A stretch of 64,000 nucleotides of DNA, taken from assembly GCF_001704415.2 (NCBI RefSeq), contig NW_017189517.1, positions 10,551,167 through 10,615,166 on the forward strand. The letters are read 5' to 3'. This document shows positions 31,040 through 42,490 of the stretch, in pieces. The notes beneath the pieces were generated by a model. That model had not been told where the DNA came from. It ran no database searches and worked only from the letters and a program-made list of their open reading frames with translations. The position numbers were made by a program, and so were the translations under genes. The stretch is from Capra hircus (lineage: Eukaryota > Chordata > Mammalia > Artiodactyla > Bovidae). Positions within the stretch are counted from its first letter, which is position 1, and each line of letters starts with the position of its first letter.

Positions 31040-32660
31040 ATTCCTGAGACTGGGTTTTATCAGAATCAATTCTTAGAGTTCTGGGACCAGTTCTTGATGT
31101 CCACCCTGCTTATGTCAACTACCTGTGTGCCTTGATCAAAATATTTTCTGTCCAATAAAATGGGTTACCTCAAAAATTTCTCTGAGGATTCCTCTCAGAC
31201 CTTCTATAGGGTTCTGGGGATTCCAACTCGATGAGAGAGAGACAGGCCCATGGGAAAGGACCCAGCATACACCCAATATCACACTCTAATTAATAATAAT
31301 GCCCAGAAAAGCAATCTTCCTCCCAATATCAATTTGGTCAAAAGGAAAAGTAATTGACTTTTAGAAACCTTTCGTAAGATTTAACATATCTGTGAAATCC
31401 CATGTTACTGGTCAATTGGATGATTTCTGCTGGCTTCCCCTATGTTAGCACAGGAGAGGGCCTTGCCCTGGAAGCCATGCTCCTTTTCCCCACTAGATGG
31501 CATCAAACATCAGCCTTGCCAAATAGTGTCTTTTCTGTTGTCATTTCTACCATGCTCACTCTTATCTATACGTTGGATCTGGGACCTTGATACTTAGTAT
31601 TTATAGTTCTACTTTTCTGAGCAACTAAATCGATCGATTTCATTTCAATTATAAGTTAATAATGCAATAATGGCACAGAATTCTAAAAAACACAAAAATG
31701 TAAAGGTCGAAAAGAACCAAAGCACAGCGAGTAGGATCTTTTAATTTGTAGAGGATGGAACAGAACTAGAGGGAACTTGGGTGAGTCACCCAAGGTAGGT
31801 AGTGGCATCTCAAGAACTAGAACTCAAGTCTCCTGAGTCTCAGTCCCCAGGTCTTCTTTCCTTCTTTTGGGAGGTCAATATGCTGTTAGTTTCATTTAGA
31901 AGCTATGTATCCTGGGGCAGATTGAGCTCTTCATCTGTAATATGGGCATAATAATAGTATCTACTTCATAGAGTTTTATTACAATTAGAGACCCTGTATG
32001 TAAGAAACCAGAGGCACAGCATACTCAGGAAGCATGTCACAGACAGGCAAGTGTGTCACACAGCGTGTGTCACAAGCCAGGTATATCTTGTTCCATTAAT
32101 TTCCCATCAGAGGTCTAATACAATATATGACTTACACAATGTTCCTTATCTTTTCCATAGGGACAGTGCATACCTTTTAAACAAAAACAATAAAACTCAA
32201 TTCAGGAAATAAGAAATGGAAGGGATCAGTGTCGGTGAGAAGCTATCTAAGGCCTCTTTGAGGGCTAATATTCTCTCAATGGTTGGTCTCTGGCTCAGGT
32301 ATTAAGGTGAACTGTGCCTAACTCCTGGTTTCTCCCTCAGGGACACAGCCACTCCTTCACTTACTCACCAGCTTCATGATTCATCCATGCCAATAAAACC
32401 TGAACCAGGTGAGGACCACAACCTCATCTAGTCCACCAAACTACTTTTGAAACATGGATCACTCCATAATCGGGAGCGATGGCACTGGCAGCGGTAAGTC
32501 TTTCTCCTGATAGTTCTATCAATGGCGAGCACTGCATTTGCAAATATCACAGTGTAACTGAAATCAAGGACCCATTTCCCAGAAATTGTTCTTAAAATAG
32601 AAACGACTGAGTTTCTCCCAAAAGCCTAGAGCTGCGCCAGGTTAGAATCCTAGAGCATCA
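31040..32660. other. Intergenic sequence, mostly unrecognised
   Basis: Normal-quality sequence with one MIR (about 31895-31995). No gene recognised. A start codon and donor-like pair at 32454-32493 are discussed in the findings. Confidence 0.65.
31895..31995 (+). repeat. MIR SINE fragment
   Basis: 'cttcatctgtaatatgggca', 'taataatagtatctacttca' and 'agagttttattacaattaga' follow MIR order. Confidence 0.7.
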
Positions 32661-32662
32661 CC

Positions 32663-32870
32663 ATGACCAAGTGAAGTCGCTCAGTTGTGTCTGACTCTGC
32701 AACCCCATGGACTGTAACCTACCAGGCTCCTCTGTCCATGGGATTTTACAGGCAAGAGTACTGGAGTGGGTTGCCATTTCCTTCTCCAGAGGATCTTCCC
32801 AACCCAGGGATCGAACCAGGCTATCCCGCATTGCAGGCAGATGGTTTACTGTCTGAGCCACCAGGGAAGC
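32663..32870 (-). mobile_element. Bov-tA SINE
   Basis: Reverse-strand full copy ending 'gtctgagccaccagggaagc'. Flanked by the direct repeat cctagagcatcac (about 32650 and 32871), showing insertion immediately next to the BovB tail. Confidence 0.92.
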
Positions 32871-32881
32871 CTAGAGCATCA

Positions 32882-34895
32882 CAGTTCAGTTCAGTTCAGT
32901 TCAGTCTCTCAGTCATGTCTGACTCTTTGTGACCCCATAAATCACAGCACGCCAGGCCTCCCTGTCCATCACCATCTCCCGGAGTTCACTCAAACCCACG
33001 TCCATCGAGTTGGTGATGCCATCCAGCCATCTCATCCTCCGTCATCCCCTTTCCCTCCCGCCCCCAATCACTCCCAGCATCAGAGTTTTTTCCAATGAGT
33101 CAACTCTTCACATGAGGTGGCCAAAGTACTGGAGTTTCAGCTTTAGCATCATTCCTTCCAAAGAACACCCAGGGCTGATCTCCTTTAGAATGGACTAGTT
33201 GGATCTCCCTGCAGTCCAAGGGACTCTCAAGAGTCTTCTCCAACACCACACTTCAAAAGCATCAATTCTTTGGCCTCAGCTTTCTTCACAGTCCAACTCT
33301 CACATCCATACATGACCACTGGAAAAACCATAGCCTTGACTAGACGGGCCTTTGTTGGCAACGTAACATCTCTCCTTTTGAATATGCTATCTAGGTTGGT
33401 CATAACTTTCCTTCCAAGGAGTAAACGTCTTTTAATTTCATGGCTGCAGTCACCATCTGCAGTGATTTTGGAGCCCCCCAAAATAAAGTCTGACACCGTT
33501 TCCACTATTTTCACATCTATTTCCCATTAAGTGAAGTGATGGGACCAGATGCCATAATCTTCGCTTTCTGAATGTTGAGCTTTAAGCCAACTTTTTCACT
33601 CTCCTCTTTCACTTTCATCAAGAGGCTTTTTAGTTCCTCTTCACTTTCTGCCATAAGGGTGGTGTCCTCTGCATATCTGAGGTTATTGATATTTCTCCCA
33701 GCAATCTTGATTCCTGCTTGTGCTTCTTCCAGCCTAGCAGTTTCTCATGATGTACTCTGCATAGAAGTTAAATAAGCAGGGTGACAATATACAGCCTTGA
33801 CATGCTCCTTTTCCTCTTTAGAACCAGTCTGTTGTTCCATGTCCAGTTGCTTCCTGACCTGCATACAGGTTTCTCAAGAGGCAGGTCAGGTGGTCTGGTA
33901 TTCCCATCTCTTGAAGAATTTTCCACAGTTTATTGTGAGCCACACAGTCAAAGGCTTTGGCATAGTCAATAAAGCAGAAAGAGATGTTTTTCTGGAACTC
34001 TCTTCCTTTTTCGATGATCCAGCAGATGTTGGCAATTTGATCTCTGGTTCCTCTGCCTTTTCTAAAACCAGCTTGAACATCAGGGAGTTCACGGTTCACG
34101 TATTGCTGAAGCCTAGCTTGGAGAATTTTGAGCATTACTTTACTAGCGTGTGAGATGAGTGCAATTGTGCGGTAGTTTGAGCATTCTTTGGCATTGCCTT
34201 TTTTTGGGACTGGAATGAAAACTGACCTTTTCCAGTCCTGTGGCCACTGCTGAGTGTTCCAAATGTGCTGGCATATTGAGTGCAGCACTTTCACAGCATC
34301 ATCTTTCAGGATTTGAAACAGCTCCACTGGAATTCCATCACCTCCACTAGCTTTGTTTGTAGTGATGCTTTCTAAGGCCCACTTGACTTCACATTCCAGG
34401 ATGTCTGGCTCTAGGTGAGTGATCATACCATCGTGATTATCTGGGTCATGAAGATCTTTTTGTATAGTTCTTCTGTGTATTCTTGCCACCTCTTCTTAAT
34501 ATCTCTGCTTCTGTTAGGTCCATACCATTTCTGTCCTTTATCGAGCCCATCTTTGCGTGAAATGTTCCCTTGGTATCTCTAATTTTCTTGAACAGATTTC
34601 TAGTCTTTCCCATTCTGTTGTTTTCCTCTATTTCTTTGCATTGATTGCTGAGGAAGGCTTTCTTATCTCTTCTTGCTGTTCTTTGGAACTCTGCATTCAG
34701 ATGCTTATATCTTTCCTTTTCTCCTTTGCTTTTAGCTTCTCTTCTTTTCACAGCTATTTGTAAGGCCTCCCCAGACAGCCATTTTGCTTTTTTGCATTTC
34801 TTTTCTATGGGGATGGTCTTGATCCCTGTCTCCTTTACAATGTCAGGAACCTCATTCCATAGTTCATCAGGCACTCTATCTATCTATCAGATCTA
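32882..34895 (-). mobile_element. BovB (RTE) LINE, about 2 kb, 5'-truncated
   Basis: The most intact BovB copy of the window. Plus-strand order: (TTCAG)n, tail, RT, upstream coding region ending near 'ctatctatcagatctag'. The minus strand reads, with interruptions, a 223-residue RT segment (33818-34489) containing FIDYAKAFDCVAHNKLW and CLLRNLYAGQE, and a 142-residue upstream segment (34446-34874). The active-site box is YAED (near 33670) rather than YADD, and the frame is broken, so it is dead. Confidence 0.93.
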
Positions 34896-34954
34896 GTCCA
34901 CAGTAGCTGAATTAAATCCAAGTGATGACCACACCTCACATTCATAAAATGCCT

Positions 34955-35100
34955 ATACATCTATACAATGTTTTGTTTACTCTTTGCAAAGCACTTTGGG
35001 GTTTTTCTCTCATTTGATCCTTGAAACAACACTGGAGTAAGTATGGCAGGTATGTCCCCATCTCATAAATGAGAGTATAAGAGGCAGGATGAGATCAAGC
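34955..35100 (-). repeat. MIR-like fragment
   Basis: 'gcaaagcactttggggtttt', 'ctcatttgatccttgaaaca' and 'ccccatctcataaatgagag' match a reversed MIR/MIRb core. Confidence 0.65.
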
Positions 35101-35104
35101 ACAA

Positions 35105-35305
35105 AAAGACCTTAGAATCAGACCTGAGTTCTTATCACAGCTCTTGCGCTTCCTAGGTGTGTGACTGTGGGAAAGCTAATCTTTCTAAGCCTCAGTTTCC
35201 TCATCCAGAAAAGGAGGATGACTGCGGTAGTTATGATGACTAAATGAGATGATGCATGGAAGCCAAGGTCTTCAGCACTCAAAATATGTAAACTGTTATT
35301 GTTAA
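35105..35305 (+). repeat. MIR SINE relic
   Basis: 'taggtgtgtgactgtgggaa', 'aagcctcagtttcctcatcc' and 'tgatgactaaatgagatgat' in forward MIR order. Confidence 0.85.
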
Positions 35306-36384
35306 ATCATTGATAATTTGTGACACAAGTCAGAACAGATATCTCAAGTCCACTGGGCCAAATGGTCAAATCAAACACATGCATACATAGATCCACAGTG
35401 GGATTTTTCTCTGAAATGGCAGGCTTTTCTTACCAACTAATCTTTGAAACCAAAATTACCTTTTTGTCGGAGATGGAAATTTACAAGTGAATCACCAACA
35501 TTTCATTTGGTGAAGCACTTGAGGCAGTCAACTTCTGTATGTTGCTTTTCTTAGATTTTTGCCACTTATTGATACAGAACTGTTCATCCTCTTCTGTATT
35601 AGCATGCTCACTTCTGCTCCAAGACTCTGTGCAGAAGCAGGAAGTTAGGAAAAGGCCAGAAAAGCAATAACACTGCCAAGGGCTGAAGGGTGGAGTATGC
35701 AAGGCCAGGCTAGGAAGTTTCAGCCAAGAACTCCCAAGTTCCTTTTCTATGCCCAGACAGAAGAGTTAAACCACTTTTTTTTTTCTGACTGCCATAGTGT
35801 GCCATCATTGATGACACACAAACACAGTAAACTGGTGCTATTTCTCTAGAGAGCAATCTGCTTTGAAAGCTCTTTATATGCCTCATTCCGTTTTTGAGAA
35901 CATTTTCCAAAGAAACCAGCTAAAAAGGACCACGGTGGGTGGGAGGGTGGCAAGCTGTACAAGGTTGTTCCAAGACTCGCTATATATAATGGGGAAACGC
36001 TAGAAACCACCCAAACGTTCAATAATGGTAGCATGTAAAAAAAAAAAAAAAGTAGAGTATGGACCAGATGGAATGTTCTTTAAGCATTAAAATGGTAAGT
36101 ATGGGGTCTGTGTTAAGTGAAAAAAAGAGATCAAGATGTGATATAGACACAAACATTACAACTCTGTAAACTCAAAATGTATGTGGACATAAATATCAAG
36201 GAAAGAAAATGTGTAATGCATAGAACCTTTTAATTTCATTTGCCTTAGCAACTGTGCATGCCAATTTGCAGATGTTATTTTAATCCTCCTGACAGCTCAT
36301 CAGCTTGTCAATTTCAACACACAAAAATGCCCCCTGCTGTGGTGATAATTTGGATTGTGTATAACAGCAGCTTGAAAACTTTAC

Positions 36385-36480
36385 CATATAGAGCTCTGCC
36401 GTTTACTAGCTGTGTGACCTTGGACAAGTCAGTCTCTCCAAGTGGCTTCCTTTTAAGATGGGAGAGGACAGCTAACTAAA
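36385..36480 (+). repeat. MIR SINE fragment
   Basis: 'gtttactagctgtgtgacct' and 'tggacaagtcagtctctcca' match the MIR core. Confidence 0.75.
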
Positions 36481-36889
36481 TTTTAAATCTCTAAGTTCCA
36501 GAAATTGAGTGTCTTCGAGGTATCCAAAGAGTCCCAGTTTGAGTTTTCCATCTTTGGCCTTTCCCCAAATTGTCCCTTCACAACAGATTGTCTTGGAGTG
36601 TGATGTAAAATGTCACTGGAGAAAAACAGGACTTTTTTATTTTAAAACTAGACATAATACAAAATGTTACATTACTCTCTGTCATATTTCCATGAATTCT
36701 GGGGACCCGGCTGACTGTGCTTCTTTTCGACCACACACACCCAGAAATTTGGCAGAAGTGGCAGGGAGGGGGAGACGTAGTCAGAAAGAATTTGGGACCA
36801 GGCTCAGACAGTGTTAGTGAAAAATGTTGAAATTCTCTGCTGTGGCTTCCTGGAGGCCAAAGGGAAAATAGATTCTGCTTTGTCTTCAG

Positions 36890-37400
36890 TTAGCATTTAA
36901 ATAAGCCTCTCACGCCGGAGGCAGCACTTCCCGCGGGTGTCTGCCGGGCCAGCGGAGGTGAACCGGGCGGTATGTTTAGCCACGTGACTGGGTTAACCCC
37001 TTGTAGACCTTCAAGGCCAATGTGCTTCCCTCTTTGCTATAAACCGCTGAGGCTGAGTATGAGCTTCCGAGGCGGATTCTCATCAGAGGCTGCTTTAGCT
37101 TTAGACTACCCTCAGGGGAGATCCTCTCTTCTTGCAACTGCTAACTTCCAACCAGGCCTTTTCCGTTTGTTAAGAGGGGACTGCAAGCATCCTAGTGACA
37201 GCCATCTATGTGTTCGTGCCTTCCCCACCGGAAGAGGGGCTTGGGGGAGGGGACGGCTGGATTCTTGCCACCTGAAGGGAAAAGGCCCTACCTTGACCCC
37301 GCTTCCCCGCCCCCCTCAACAGCTGAGGGAAGCAGAGGCGGAAGGAGGGTGGTAGCAAGAACACAAAGAGTCCCGGCCTTCTGTGAAGCTCCAGTATTCT
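36890..37400. promoter_or_regulatory. GC-rich patch with an E-box, candidate regulatory element
   Basis: Stands out from AT-rich surroundings, with several CpGs (cacgccgg, cccgcggg), a palindromic E-box CACGTG inside gccacgtgac (about 36979-36988) and a TATA-like 'gctataaacc' at about 37037. No exon recognised. Enhancer or promoter role is inference. Confidence 0.3.
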
Positions 37401-37879
37401 GATTTAAAAGGAGATTTCTGAATGACTCTCATGTTTGTTCCCCGCCCCCTCCCCCGCAAACAAGCCCCTTTGTTAGATAGTTCCACACAATTAGTATTCT
37501 TTGCATGAAAATTTGATCTCTTATCTCTGACTGCTAAGCCTTCTTCCAGCATTTGGATTGCAAAATACTTGTGCTCTTGGCCTCCTGTGTTCATTCCCTT
37601 GTCTCTTACCTGGTGAGACAACTCCAGCGTGCTGGACTCAAATGAAAACTCAGTGCGGAGGAGGATGGGGAGGTGTGAGGGCAGATGAGGGAGAAAAAGC
37701 AGGATTAGAAAGCGTGAGATTATTCCGATCTGAGCTGTACTGTATATCGTCATGATTAATAGTATTAGGCATTTTAGGGGATAATTCTTCTGACCTCATA
37801 GAATTATTGTCAAACTAAGTGGGCCAACGTGGGAAAAAAGTGCGTAACTCAAAGCTTGGCACATAATGCATGCCTCTGA

Positions 37880-37955
37880 AATATTAGCTATTGTTATTAC
37901 TATTATAGCTATTGTTATTATTACTAATATTAGCTATTATTATTACTAACTACTT
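37880..37955. repeat. TTA/ATT-rich low-complexity tract
   Basis: Imperfect repeats of ttattactattatagc-type units. Confidence 0.8.
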
Positions 37956-37959
37956 TACA

Positions 37960-38160
37960 TCTACTTCATACTATATACTGAACATCTGATGCTTTACATC
38001 AAGTGATTTCAAGATTTATAAAACAGTTTTAAGCAATTGTTATCATCCTCATTTTACAGATGAGGAAACCTAAGTGCAGGATCAAAGAGTCTTTACATGG
38101 CAGGACTGGGAAGCAAGCCCAGACATTTTGAGCTCCAAAGTCCATGCTCTTTTTACCAGA
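37960..38160 (-). repeat. MIR SINE relic
   Basis: 'catcctcattttacagatga' and 'aagtccatgctctttttacc' in reversed MIR order. Confidence 0.75.
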
Positions 38161-38163
38161 CGT

Positions 38164-38378
38164 GCATGCATGTTAAGTTGCTTCAGTTGTGTCCAACTCT
38201 TTGCAACCCCATGGACTGTAGCCCTCCAGTCTCCTCTGTCCATTGGAATCTCCAGGCAAGAATACTGGAGTGGGTTACCATGCCTTTTTCAAGGGATCTT
38301 CCCAACCTAGGGATCGAACTCGCATCTCCCTGGGAATCCTGCATTGTAGGCAGATTCTCTACTGATGAACGACCAGGT
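38164..38378 (-). mobile_element. Bov-tA SINE
   Basis: 'gttgcttcagttgtgtccaa', 'ggcaagaatactggagtggg', 'gatcgaactcgcatctccct', reverse-strand orientation. Confidence 0.9.
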
Positions 38379-39321
38379 GACAGTGGGCAAAAGGCAAGTT
38401 TGGGGACTTCACAAGGTAGCCAGCCAGTCAGTCACAAAATTTCGAATGTTTATATATAATGGCAGCATTTCTCCCTGAACGAATTTGCTTCAAATATCAT
38501 TTCCCCTTCTTTAAACAGAGCAAACACATCCCTGACTCACATGTGAACAAAATCCTATCACATTTAGAATTTTCTTTCCCCTGCAGTCAGCCCTATGGCG
38601 ATGCCACAGGCCTGGGGCCAGATTCCAACTCACAGTGGAGGATGTGTGAATACCATAGGCTATGAAAATCGCATGAGACCAACTGAAAGCGGTCCTCAAA
38701 GTGCCATGTTACCCAGTTCTTTCCCAGCAGGCTGAGGATTAAGATATAAATGAAACATATGGAGATGGGAAAAAGCATATGCCAGGCCTGCTGTGGCCCA
38801 CGTTCCTGTTAAGTGCACACATGGGGTCATTTTTAATCATAAAAACACCATCAAGCAGGCTGCCCAAATATTTCTACAGAACTGAAATTGAAATCAGTGC
38901 TTTATTTCTCACATTTTCTTTCTGAAGTCAGCCTCTTCAGCAGTTTCCCAGGGTAGGCACATCCAGAAGGAACCAGAATTTGGCATCCAGGCTCCTCCTC
39001 CCAAAGAAAGAAAAGAACTGGGTAGATCCAGAAGACTGAATAATTCCTCCTGGGTATGTTTCAGTTGAATTAATTATCTCCAGGCATAATAATATTGACA
39101 ACAACAAAAACATATTGAACACAAACCCTCCACAGAACACTGCACAGGGTTCTGAGGGTAACACATATATGAATTTACTATCCAATAAATAGTCACCATT
39201 TATAAAGCCTGGTTTTAAAAGCCGCTTATTCCATGAAGCCTCTCTGGCTTGGCTGGTACTTGATCATCTCCTCCATCCCCACCTCCAGATTCAAGTAACA
39301 GCTGGATATGGCCACTCTTTT

Positions 39322-39540
39322 GGGATTCCCAGGTGGCTCAGTGGTAAAGAACCTGCTGCCAATGCAGGAGACATAAGAGACCTGGGTTCAATCCCTGGGT
39401 CAGGAAGATCCCCTGGAGAAGGGCATGGCAATCCACTCCAGTATTCTTGCCTGGAGAATCCCATGGACAGAGGCGCCTGGTGGGCTACTGTCCATGGGGT
39501 CGCAAAGAGTCGGACACAAGTGAAGCGACTTAGCATGCAT
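39322..39540 (+). mobile_element. Bov-tA SINE
   Basis: gggattcccaggtggctcag start, 'ggttcaatccctgggtcagg', tail 'ggtcgcaaagagtcggacac'. Complete, lightly diverged. Confidence 0.92.
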
Positions 39541-40074
39541 TCTTGGCCAACTCCTTAAGCCTCAGCATAGACCACCAGGCACTGTTTTGGGTGGCTCTCT
39601 CCTATTCTGGCTCCTAACACCTCTGGAAAACTCGAGAGAAATCTAGAGTCAGATTATCCTGAATTCAAATCATGCTTCTGTGAGGCGGGGTGAGGGTGGG
39701 GGAGAAGAGTAGAGATCAAGAGATCGGCTTGAGCCCAAATGTTTGCCTGGTTTTGCTGTTGCTGAATAGGGTTCCTGTGAGAATGTAGTGAGAATTATGT
39801 GGAGCAGCAGGTAGGAGCCAGCTCACTGGTTCCTTCACAAAAATAACCGTTGTTCAACATCCTTTAAGTGTGTCTTTCATAACTTAGCGGGATCTCCATC
39901 TGTTTCCCTCCCATGTCCGTTTCAGTTTCATTGGGAGGATATAGGTCAAATTCCAGCTGGATTACATAGTGGTTCCTAGCACTGGGTCAGCAGTTCTCAC
40001 TTTTTTTTTCCTTCTTCTAAAAGATTGTGTGGACAGCCTTTCACGGGTGTGCAGAGGAAAGTTCATTAGATAGG

Positions 40075-40200
40075 GTGCTGGGAGACCTGAGTTCCGTCAG
40101 CTATGGGAACTTGCATTAGCAAGCCTCTCTGAGCCTCAGGGGAAACTAAGAGGACTCAATGTAGTGGCCTTGATGTTCCTTCTCAGCTCTCACATTCCGT
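40075..40200 (+). repeat. MIR-like fragment
   Basis: 'gggagacctgagttccgtca' and 'gcctctctgagcctcagggg' resemble the MIR core; weak. Confidence 0.45.
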
Positions 40201-41155
40201 GATCTGTCCTCGACACTAATATCTAAAAACTAAAGAAAAGCAATGTCAAGGGAATGTGTTTTTCCTGAGAGCAGGGAAAGATATTCTATTTACTTGGCCT
40301 CAGAGATAATCTGCTCTTTTCCTTTCTTTCCCCCCATCTATCCCAACACTTTGAAAATTCTGGAGGATTTTCTTTTCAAGGGCTTGGATGTCCAGCTGAC
40401 TCTTAAGATTTCTTCTATGTTACTGAATTTTTCAGCCCAGCTGCATAGAGAGATGACAACCCGTTGGAAGCCTGCTTCAGCTCTTGGCTGCCCACGTGTG
40501 CATCCCCACAGACCCACGTGCCTCAGAGCATGTGCACAGAAGTTTCCCTTTGCCCTCTCAGGCCCTTTTCTCTCTAAGAGTACACATTCTCTAAAGAGAT
40601 CTGTAAGCTGGCCGTGAAAAAACAATGAGGCTTACAGGCAAGCTTTTCACTCCCCAAGAGTATCAGCCCAGTGACAAACAATTGAGGTTTGCAAAGAGAT
40701 TCTCAAGGAGAGCCAGAGTTAGGGACAGAATTGTTTAGTCCTTTTTCTGACCCTGGGAAACTTTCTTCTTGGGTGGCAAGGAGAGGAGATTCTTGTGCAT
40801 TTCACTTCCTGTGTGTGATCTGGATTTCTTTACCTTCCCAATACCTGTGTTAGCTCCTTTTCAAATGTAGGTATGAATGTGTGATATGGGTGAACTATCC
40901 TATGGGGGTGAGGGTGGGAATGAGAAGGAAAACTGTCTATTCAATGTGCTGTACCACCACACTCTGTCTCAGGAAATTGTGGTACAAAATGCTCTCAGGC
41001 TTCCTTGCCTGGCAGCTCAGGGTCTGTGACGTTCCTCCCTCCATTGTAATGCTCACCCCAAGGCCTTGGCCAGACCTTGGCTTTCAGTGAACCCTAGAGC
41101 AAAGCATTTGCCTGCCCTTAGTGAACAAATGTCAAGTATCAGGCGGTACATGACA

Positions 41156-41265
41156 CTAGATTTGTATTTGAATTTTTAATATTTGTCATCATCAAAGTGT
41201 GATGATGATGCTAGATCTGGATTAAAATTTTTAAATATAGATCATCATCAAAGTGTAATGATATT
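41156..41265. repeat. 55-bp tandem duplication with internal inverted repeat
   Basis: Two diverged copies starting ctagat (41156 and 41211). Each holds catcatcaaagtgt followed by gatgatg or aatgat; in the first copy catcatc and gatgatg are reverse complements flanking a 7-base loop. Confidence 0.75.
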
Positions 41266-42060
41266 AACCACTCAGGCTGAACTTGACATCACACTGGACA
41301 TTCGGCACATTTCCTTGGTGGTATATGTTATACAGTTAATCACACTTATAGAATCAGAAACTCTGGGAATGGGGCCCAGCAATCTGTGTTTTAATAAACC
41401 ACCTCAACTCTTCTTTTCCTCTCCTTCTCTCCCATCTGGATTTTACCAAGTTTTAACTCTTTTAGAAATTCCAAAGTGTCTTTAAAGGGCATTCCTTGAT
41501 ATTTTATGCTTTTTGGCATCCCCTGAAGCTCCCTTTATATTACAGGCCCTGTATTTAGAGTGAGAAGACACAGCCCATGTTTGCTCTACTTTATTTGAAG
41601 TCAAGCAAAAAAAAAAAAAAAACAAGGACATTTTCTTGCCCTTTAATAATTTTAAGTCTAGACCTTTTCAACACCCCAGTAGCCATTGAAAATATTTTCG
41701 TTTCTTCCTCCTTCAGTACTGTGGAGGCTTTCACTACTCTTTCATTCATTCAAAAAATATTCATTGCAGGATAAATAGTGAAATAGATGTGGCACATTTT
41801 CCTTTACACATACATTTTAAAGTCAGCCCTGAGTACCTGGCATTTACAGTCTCAGCTGAGCCTTTCTAGAAGAAAGGCTGCTTAAGAGAAGTCATATTTA
41901 TCTCTATTGCTAGATATATATTAAACATCCATTTTCAATGGTTTCTTATTGAATAGTTTCTGTCCATCTTATTAAAGACTTAAGAGACGGTCATAGTGGT
42001 ACTTGAGTTAAAAGATTTAGTTTTAGGAAGACCTCACTAGTGATAAAAAGTGCATGTCTA

Positions 42061-42186
42061 GGGACTTCTCTGGTAGTCCAGTGGTTAAGACTCTCAGAGC
42101 TTCCAATGCAGGGACTCAGGTTCCATCCCTGGTCCTGATGGGGAAACTAAGATTTCATGTGCCACAAGGCTGAGCCAGAAAAAATA
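42061..42186 (+). mobile_element. CHR-type SINE
   Basis: gggacttctctggtagtcca start, 'caggttccatccctggtcct', A-rich end. Confidence 0.87.
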
Positions 42187-42294
42187 ATAGGCTGAATGTG
42201 GGGACTGCATCAGTGGAGAAGTGAAGACATGGGCTAGGAATTAAAAGTGGACTAGGGCTCATCATCTGGTAAATTAGAAGACACAGTGGAAGAA

Positions 42295-42490
42295 GTACTA
42301 GATATACATGGCCTTGAATCCTGGCTCTGCCACTTGCTAACTGTGCTAACCCGGGGAAGGGTAACTCTTTCCTTATCTGTAAAATGAGGGGATAACAGAA
42401 GCTGCATCATTAAGTGGTACAAGAATTAGATGAAATAATCCATGTAGAACCGTAAGCACTGTGCCTGCCAATGTATAAGTATTGGACAAA
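42295..42490 (+). repeat. MIR SINE relic
   Basis: 'tgaatcctggctctgccact', 'ccttatctgtaaaatgaggg' and 'gcactgtgcctgccaatgta' in forward MIR order. Confidence 0.88.

Larger units (their letters stand above)
28143..31040. other. Low-quality, indel-rich segment after the gap
   Basis: Compared with the BovB copy at 32.9-34.9 kb and with the third copy at 62.6 kb, the BovB sequence here carries many single-base insertions and deletions, mostly in homopolymers. This is the error signature of unpolished single-molecule reads. The first 650 bases (28143-28790) match nothing I recognise. Confidence 0.7.

Noticed and set aside
33818..34874. Reverse transcriptase-like frames as host genes
   Set aside because: These are fragments of BovB LINEs, broken and with an altered catalytic box.
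37880..37955. Possible short-unit array like CRISPR
   Set aside because: It is an imperfect TTA-rich microsatellite in a mammalian genome; no regular spacers.
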